Below, one piece after another: positions 59,127-64,000 of a DNA stretch of 64,000 nt. This DNA comes from CAZZBK01 sp964387325. Its GTDB lineage: Bacteria; Planctomycetota; Planctomycetia; Pirellulales; PNKZ01. Both the position numbers and the translations under genes were made by a program. The stretch is from the NCBI GenBank assembly GCA_964387325.1, contig CAYLYE010000002.1, positions 19,946-83,945 on the forward strand, read 5' to 3'. Position 1 is the stretch's first letter. Each line of letters begins with the position of its first letter. The notes under the pieces are model-generated. The model was not told the origin of the DNA and made no database searches. It was given only the letters and a program-made list of their open reading frames with translations.

Positions 59127-61409
59127 ATGTCGCTCGAACAGACCTGGAAAGAGGCCATGGCCTGCTGCCAAGCTCAGCGTTGGCACGAAGCCCGCCCTTT
59201 GCTCGAACAGCTCGCCGCCGCGGCGCCACAACACCCCGACGTGGCCCACGCGCTCGGAATGGTCCATTATCACATCGGAGACAAGCCGCAGGCGGTCGTT
59301 CATTGGCAACGTTGTGTGCAACTCAATCCGCGCGATGGCCAAGCGCAGTCGAATCTCGGCCGCGCGCTCGCCGAGCTTGGCCGATCTACCGAGGCGCTGC
59401 CCCATTTGGATCAAGCCGTGCTCATGGCCACGAACGATCCGTTGCCGTGGCTCAACCGAGCGTTCGTGCGTTGGCAGTTGCAGCAATTCGACTTGGCACA
59501 AGACGATCTTGTGGCCGCATTGCGACGCGATCCGCGCTCGGTCGTCATTCGTCAGCACTGGGCTGAGTTGATCCCGCAACTGTTGTCGACGCGTATCGAG
59601 GCCGTTTCGCTCGCCGCCTTGCGCTCGTGGAGTGAATTGGCTGCGGATGACCCGCTCGCGCATTTTTATTTCGCCGCACTCACTCATCATCGCGGCGACA
59701 CGAGCGCCGCGATCCCCAGCTACGATCGTGCCTTAAAACTGAATCCGCAACTGATCGAAGCCTGGAACAATCTGGCCGCGATCCACATGCAACGCTGCGA
59801 ATACGAGTCCGCCGAGCGATGCCTGCGACAAGCACTGGAGCAGCGCGGCGATTTCGCCGATGCGCTGCTCAACCTGGGGACGCTCAAGTTTCGCACGCGA
59901 CAATTCGACGATGCGCAACGCTACGCTGAACAGACCCTGTCACTGCGTGCCAACGATTCGACGGCCATGATGCTGCTTGGCGAGATTGCCCTGGAACGGC
60001 TCGACTACGAAGCGGCTCAAACGTGGTTCGATCGCACAATGGCTCAGCATCCTCGTGAGTCCGCCGCGTATAACAAACAGGCCGTGGTGGCGATGGCCAT
60101 TGGCGATTTGGACGCGGCCGTGCGATGGCTCGACACGGCCTGTCAGCTTGACCCCCGCTCGCCGGTCTTTGGCAGTAATCGTTTATACCTCGAACATTAT
60201 CGCGACGGGGCAAACCTCGAACGGCTCGCAGTCATACACGCCCAATGGGACGCCCAATACGCGAAAAATTGCCGCAAGGTCACCCTGCCTCGTCTTGCTC
60301 CGCTCGACGCCGAGCGCACACTCCGCATTGGCTTTGTATCGGCCGACCTTGGACATCATCCGATCGGTTATTTGCTCGCACCGTTCTTCGCCGCCATCGA
60401 TCGTCGCGCCTGCAAACTCTTTTGCTACTCGAATCGGGCCTTCAACGACGATGTCGAACAGAAGCTGCGCGCACATTGCGACGGCTGGCTCAACATTCAA
60501 GGCCTCGGCGACGATCAAGTCGCCCAAGCGATTGTCGACGACCGCATCGACGTGCTCATCGATCTATCGGGACACACGGCCCGGCATCGGTTGCTGGTCT
60601 TCGCTCGACAGCCTGCTCCGCTACAGGCTTCGTGGATGGGTTACGTGGGCCCGACCGGCCTATCGACGATCACGCACTTCATTGTCGACGATTCGCTGGT
60701 AAGTCAGGAGCTGGTCGCGCGCTACACGCAGACACCGATTCGGCTGCCGATCGTGTCGTGCTGCTACCAGATGCCCGATGCCGCGCCGAGTATCCAACCG
60801 CTCCCAGCGCTGAAGAACGGCTACGTGACGTTTGGCAGCTTTAACAATCCTCGCAAAATCACCCCCACGGTGATTGCTGCCTGGTCGCGCGTGTTGCAAG
60901 GGGTACCCGACGCGCGATTGGTCATGAAGTTTCGTGCCCTCGATAACCCGTTGGGGATACGCCGCTATCAGGAGATGTTTACCCAGCACGGAGTCGACCT
61001 GAACCGGATTACCTTCGAGGGACACGCGCCGTTCGCAGACATGCTCACCCGCTATCAGGCTATCGACTTGGCTCTGGACTCGTTTCCCTACACCGGGGGC
61101 ACCACGAGCATCCTGGCACTGTGGATGGGAGTGCCGATCGTCACCCTGCGCGGCGAGACCGTCGCCGGTCGCCAAACCTGGGCCGTGCTACGCTCCATCA
61201 ACGAAACGGACACCGTGACGGACTCGGTCGACGAGTACGTGCAGCGCGCCATCGCGCTGGCCAACAATCTGCCGCAACTCAGCGCCATGCGGGGTCGATT
61301 GCGCGAGCGACTCGCCCAATCGCCACTCAATCAAAGCGCGACACTCGCCCGTGCCTGGGTCGAGGCCGTTCGTGGCGCGTGGCGCACGTTCGTTTTGACC
61401 GGACAGTAA
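59127..61409 (+). CDS. TPR protein with GT41 (O-GlcNAc transferase/SPINDLY-like) domain
   Basis: This 760-residue protein has about nine tetratricopeptide repeats over residues 1-370 (for example DVAHALGMVHYHIGDKPQAV, IEAWNNLAAIHMQRCEYESA). A GT41 catalytic part follows: RIGFVSADLGHHPIGYLL (about 395-412, the N-lobe His motif), LIDLSGHTARHRLLVFARQ, QASWMGYVGPTGLSTITHF, VTFGSFNNPRKITP and DSFPYTGGTTSILALWMGVP. Members add GlcNAc or fucose to Ser/Thr of proteins. All GT41 signatures look intact, unlike the divergent paralogue at 36802. It lies 15 bp after the DevA fusion gene, so glycosylation may act on the exported product. Confidence 0.9.
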   Translation: MSLEQTWKEAMACCQAQRWHEARPLLEQLAAAAPQHPDVAHALGMVHYHIGDKPQAVVHWQRCVQLNPRDGQAQSNLGRALAELGRSTEALPHLDQAVLMATNDPLPWLNRAFVRWQLQQFDLAQDDLVAALRRDPRSVVIRQHWAELIPQLLSTRIEAVSLAALRSWSELAADDPLAHFYFAALTHHRGDTSAAIPSYDRALKLNPQLIEAWNNLAAIHMQRCEYESAERCLRQALEQRGDFADALLNLGTLKFRTRQFDDAQRYAEQTLSLRANDSTAMMLLGEIALERLDYEAAQTWFDRTMAQHPRESAAYNKQAVVAMAIGDLDAAVRWLDTACQLDPRSPVFGSNRLYLEHYRDGANLERLAVIHAQWDAQYAKNCRKVTLPRLAPLDAERTLRIGFVSADLGHHPIGYLLAPFFAAIDRRACKLFCYSNRAFNDDVEQKLRAHCDGWLNIQGLGDDQVAQAIVDDRIDVLIDLSGHTARHRLLVFARQPAPLQASWMGYVGPTGLSTITHFIVDDSLVSQELVARYTQTPIRLPIVSCCYQMPDAAPSIQPLPALKNGYVTFGSFNNPRKITPTVIAAWSRVLQGVPDARLVMKFRALDNPLGIRRYQEMFTQHGVDLNRITFEGHAPFADMLTRYQAIDLALDSFPYTGGTTSILALWMGVPIVTLRGETVAGRQTWAVLRSINETDTVTDSVDEYVQRAIALANNLPQLSAMRGRLRERLAQSPLNQSATLARAWVEAVRGAWRTFVLTGQ

Positions 61410-61443
61410 CCGATCGAGCACGTCTCGATGCTGCCCCCGACGG

Positions 61444-62802
61444 CTACTTGGCCAATTTCAGCTTGGCGTCGCCGGGCTCGAACGTTTGCGGCTCGGGAGT
61501 GTCGACCGTAAGCCGCTGCCAACTCGCGCCGCTCTCGCGAAACGCCCGCCAATCGCGGACCTGATAGGCGATGTTCAGTTCCGGCGTCTCAATGGGCTTC
61601 TGATGAAAATGCGAGTGGACTGCGGCGCTCGTCATGCCCGTAGTGAGCAGCGTCCGCTCGGCCGGGTAAGGCTCTTGTCGATGAATGAACAAATGTTGAA
61701 TAGCATGCGACAAGGCCTTGAACAGGCAGCGATTCCCCCAGGGACCATTGAAGTGCGCGAAGGCATGTGGCTTGGCCTCGCCTTTAAGTCGACAGGCAAA
61801 ATTCCAACGGCTCGACGAACTGCCCGCGATCAGAGCCGTCGCCTTCAAGCCATCGCGATACTCGATCAGAATCGCTTCATGAATTTGCGTCGGGTCGTCA
61901 GGACGGGCGTCGGCGCTCTGCGGCGGCAAACTGGCTCGCGGGCGCTGCTGGCGTTTGGCCTGCATATCACGTTCGGCTTGCATGGCCGCTTGGAATAGCG
62001 CCTCGGACCAACGACCCGACTCGGCCGCCTTGCGTAGCGCGTCGCCGGTGAGCGTTTCGATCTTGGCCACGCCCGTCTCGCCGCCGCGCCGCCCTTCGAC
62101 CACGGCCTGCAACACTTCGATCGCGTGAAAGTCGTACACCTCGAACTTGCCTCCATGCACGCTCACGACTTCTTCCATCTCGGCGTTCGCGGGCAACTCC
62201 CAAGCCGGCCGACGCTCGGCAAGCGGCACCGAACTACCGGCCAGCAGCGGAAAGTTATGCTTCCGTGCGGTGTCGTACATCTCGCGAGCCCAATCCCAGC
62301 GGTACGACAGATGCTTGTCGTTGAACACCGGCACGTAGCGATTCGCGCGGTGCATCACGGCGACCGACTGATCGAAAAATTCCTTACGCGGATACAGGTG
62401 CTGCCCCATCTCGTTGTACGGATAATCGCCATGCTCGGCGATGATGAGCACGGCGTCGACGGCGAGCTGCCCCGTGCCACAGCAAAGCGCCTCGTCGATC
62501 GTCCGGTAGATCGGAATCTTGAACCGACGCGAGACCTCCCGGGCCATGTCCAGCTCGGGGTACTGATCGACATAGAACGACACGACCTCGCAACCGGGGT
62601 CGATCAACTCGCCATTGAACAGATAGGGCTCGATGAAGTTTTCAAGGATATTGTAGGCGTGCGAGCGAAGCCGTAGCTCGGTGAACACGACCGCGACACG
62701 CGGTCGCTTCGGTGCAGCAGCCCAAATCGGCTGGGCGAGCAGCCCCAACGATAGTGCGGCCGAATCAGCAAGCAATTCACGACGAGTACGCAGGGGGAAC
62801 AT
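61444..62802 (-). CDS. Tat-exported conserved protein of unknown function
   Basis: This 452-residue protein has a Tat-like signal (LRTRRELLADSAALSLGLL) and a body with RVAVVFTELRLRSHAYNILE, VVSFYVDQYPELDMAREVS, LIIAEHGDYPYNEMGQHLYP, VPVFNDKHLSYRWDWAREMY and HSHFHQKPIETPELNIAYQV near the end. The first half looks like a Rossmann-type fold similar to sugar-oxidoreductase N-domains; several histidines could bind metal. I do not recognise a named family. It lies 64 bp after a DUF1501 gene on the same strand, a common position for such proteins, suggesting a shared exported pathway. Confidence 0.8.
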   Translation of the reverse strand: MFPLRTRRELLADSAALSLGLLAQPIWAAAPKRPRVAVVFTELRLRSHAYNILENFIEPYLFNGELIDPGCEVVSFYVDQYPELDMAREVSRRFKIPIYRTIDEALCCGTGQLAVDAVLIIAEHGDYPYNEMGQHLYPRKEFFDQSVAVMHRANRYVPVFNDKHLSYRWDWAREMYDTARKHNFPLLAGSSVPLAERRPAWELPANAEMEEVVSVHGGKFEVYDFHAIEVLQAVVEGRRGGETGVAKIETLTGDALRKAAESGRWSEALFQAAMQAERDMQAKRQQRPRASLPPQSADARPDDPTQIHEAILIEYRDGLKATALIAGSSSSRWNFACRLKGEAKPHAFAHFNGPWGNRCLFKALSHAIQHLFIHRQEPYPAERTLLTTGMTSAAVHSHFHQKPIETPELNIAYQVRDWRAFRESGASWQRLTVDTPEPQTFEPGDAKLKLAK

Positions 62803-62866
62803 CGCAGAGGCGTCCTCTCATATCAGACGGTGGCTCAACGAGCCGGCGCGCGGCAACCGACCGCGA

Positions 62867-64000
62867 CTACGCCAACACGCCGGGGATCACATCCCCTTCG
62901 GGTAATACGAACTGCGGACGACGCTGACGATCGTAAAGCCGCGTGTGAGGGTCGATACCTAGGGCACGATAGATCGTCGCGGTGATATCGCCGGGCGTGT
63001 AGCCGGGTGTCACTGGCCAAGCCGCCTGAGCGTCGGTCGCGCCGATCACTTGCCCACCCCGGACACCGCCACCGGCAAAGAACATCGAGCCGGCCATGCC
63101 CCAGTGATCGCGGCCGCCCCCTTTGTTGATCTTGGGCGTGCGTCCAAACTCGGTCATAAAAACGACGAGCGTCGAGTCGAGTAGCCCGCGATCGGCGAGA
63201 TCGCCAATCAAGCCGGCGAAGGCCCGATCGATGCCCGCGAGATGGTAGCCCCGCTTGGCCATCTCGCAGATGTGCGGGAAATTTTGCGCCGCGACATTGT
63301 GATTATCCCAGAGATTGCCATAGTCGTTGTCGTAGCCGTAATCGACCATGACGAACCGTGCGCCCGCTTCGACCAAGCGACGTGCAAGCAGGCAGCGGCC
63401 GCCGATCTTGGTGCGACCGTAACGTTGCCGCACGGCGTCGTTCTCGCGTGAGATATCGAACGCCCCGCGAACCTGTGAACTGGAGAGCAAGTGCAGTGCA
63501 TTGAGGTAGTGGCCATCGACGGCCTCAAAGGCCTCGCGCGCCTCGGCGCCGCGCAGTGCCGCATCGAGCGACTGCCGCAATTGTCCGCGACGCGTGAGCC
63601 GATCGGTGTCGAGCTCAGCCAGCAAGCGCAACTCGGCGGGAGCGAGACTTTCCTCATACTCGGCGGGCGGATCGTACTTCTTGGGCGTGGCGGTGAAGTC
63701 GGGCACTTCCGGCTCGCCCCCGACGCAGAATGGATCGTACGCGCCACCAAGCCAGCCGCCGCCAAAGAGCTTCGTCGGCGGAGGACCCGGCCGAGTTATG
63801 CCCGGGACCGCTATATAGCCCGGCAGACCGCTACGTGAGCCCTGCACATAAGACACGATCGAACCAATGTTCGGCTCGCTACGAATCTGTGCGAGCGTCA
63901 CGTTGCGCCCCGACAACGAGTGAGCCTGGCTCTGCAAGTGATCGTTGCTTGCGTGAGAGAAACTACGCACCAAACAGAGACGATCGGCAAGCTGCGCTAA
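62867..64000 (-). CDS. DUF1501 protein (5' truncated by the window edge)
   Basis: The frame is open to the right edge of the window, so the N-terminus, including any Tat signal, is missing; 377 residues are present. Family segments are LCLVRSFSHASNDHLQSQAH near the edge, GGRCLLARRLVEAGARFVMV, VVFMTEFGRTPKINKGGGRD and HWGMAGSMFFAGGGVRGG. The end, VLPEGDVIPGVLA, is also usual. It belongs to the larger DUF1501 subgroup with an extra segment (WLGGAYDPFCVGGEPEVPDF) not seen in the two DUF1501 proteins at 6537 and 20369. It is probably co-transcribed with the unknown gene 64 bp downstream. A start within the window is not claimed. Confidence 0.9.
   Translation of the reverse strand, partial: LAQLADRLCLVRSFSHASNDHLQSQAHSLSGRNVTLAQIRSEPNIGSIVSYVQGSRSGLPGYIAVPGITRPGPPPTKLFGGGWLGGAYDPFCVGGEPEVPDFTATPKKYDPPAEYEESLAPAELRLLAELDTDRLTRRGQLRQSLDAALRGAEAREAFEAVDGHYLNALHLLSSSQVRGAFDISRENDAVRQRYGRTKIGGRCLLARRLVEAGARFVMVDYGYDNDYGNLWDNHNVAAQNFPHICEMAKRGYHLAGIDRAFAGLIGDLADRGLLDSTLVVFMTEFGRTPKINKGGGRDHWGMAGSMFFAGGGVRGGQVIGATDAQAAWPVTPGYTPGDITATIYRALGIDPHTRLYDRQRRPQFVLPEGDVIPGVLA

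Noticed and set aside
1..64000. tRNA, rRNA, CRISPR arrays, insertion sequences, integrases or prophage genes
   Set aside because: I looked for T-loop-like gttcgaatc patterns, regularly spaced repeats and transposase or integrase motifs by eye and found none. A covariance-model and HMM search would be decisive.

Overview
The window looks like chromosomal DNA of a Planctomycetota bacterium, most likely from the Pirellulales (inference, no search was run). The evidence is the dense set of families typical of that phylum. These include exported proteins with planctomycete-type cytochrome c and DUF1549/DUF1553 or DUF1592/DUF1588/DUF1585 domains, each paired with a DUF1501 or DUF1552 partner. There is also a LEPR-XLL-type N-terminus on a calpain-like protease, a DnaJ-like N-terminal domain on a kinase-like protein, a TatC with a long periplasmic insertion, DapL-type lysine synthesis, DUF2617, DUF563 and GT41-like proteins. 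The DNA is GC-rich, coding density is high, and no transposase, prophage, CRISPR array, rRNA or tRNA was seen.

Layout. 1-1200: end of an unknown gene, an orphan HicB-like gene and a parDE toxin-antitoxin pair on the opposite strand. 1.2-9.6 kb: a secreted beta-helix protein, the first cytochrome/DUF1501 pair and a calpain-like protease. 9.9-12.6 kb: a DRG-like GTPase translationally coupled to PolX. 12.7-18.2 kb: a secreted amidohydrolase, two cysteine-rich exported proteins (one a 24-cysteine Csp-like copper-binding protein), a Tat-exported Gfo/Idh/MocA protein and rlmN. 18.3-27.8 kb: the second DUF1549/1553-DUF1501 pair, two small unknown genes, an exported enolase-superfamily enzyme and a DUF1592-DUF1552 pair. 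27.9-36.6 kb: an S9 glutamyl-peptidase-like enzyme, dapL, an App1-like phosphatase, small conserved genes, an RluA-type pseudouridine synthase and a methyltransferase. 36.6-44.4 kb: a TPR glycosyltransferase and a GT61 enzyme, a cytochrome c/copper monooxygenase/EF-hand fusion and a G8 beta-helix protein. 44.5-56.6 kb: tatC, manA, a four-gene run (pseudokinase, galT, GNAT, EEP nuclease), two NfeD proteins, DUF2617, a cyclase and an OmpA-like lipoprotein. 56.7-64 kb: a DevC/DevA-type exporter whose ATPase carries a cyclic-nucleotide-binding domain, a second TPR-GT41 protein, a Tat-exported unknown and a truncated DUF1501 gene.

How the genes fit together. Many products have Sec, Tat or lipoprotein signals, and TatC itself is encoded here. 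The c-type cytochrome proteins, copper monooxygenase, beta-helix and G8 proteins, amidohydrolase and enolase-superfamily enzyme suggest extracytoplasmic breakdown of complex organic matter. Two TPR glycosyltransferases, a GT61 enzyme, ManA and GalT point to glycan synthesis or protein glycosylation.

The least expected signals are these: an ungapped 95-bp dispersed intergenic repeat present twice in inverted orientation (79 of 95 positions identical); a pseudokinase at the head of the galT run; the DevA/cNMP fusion without a visible DevB; the cytochrome/PHM-like/EF-hand fusion with all six expected copper ligands; a lipoyl-like domain lacking its lysine; and a hairpin that buries the Shine-Dalgarno sequence of the S9 peptidase gene.
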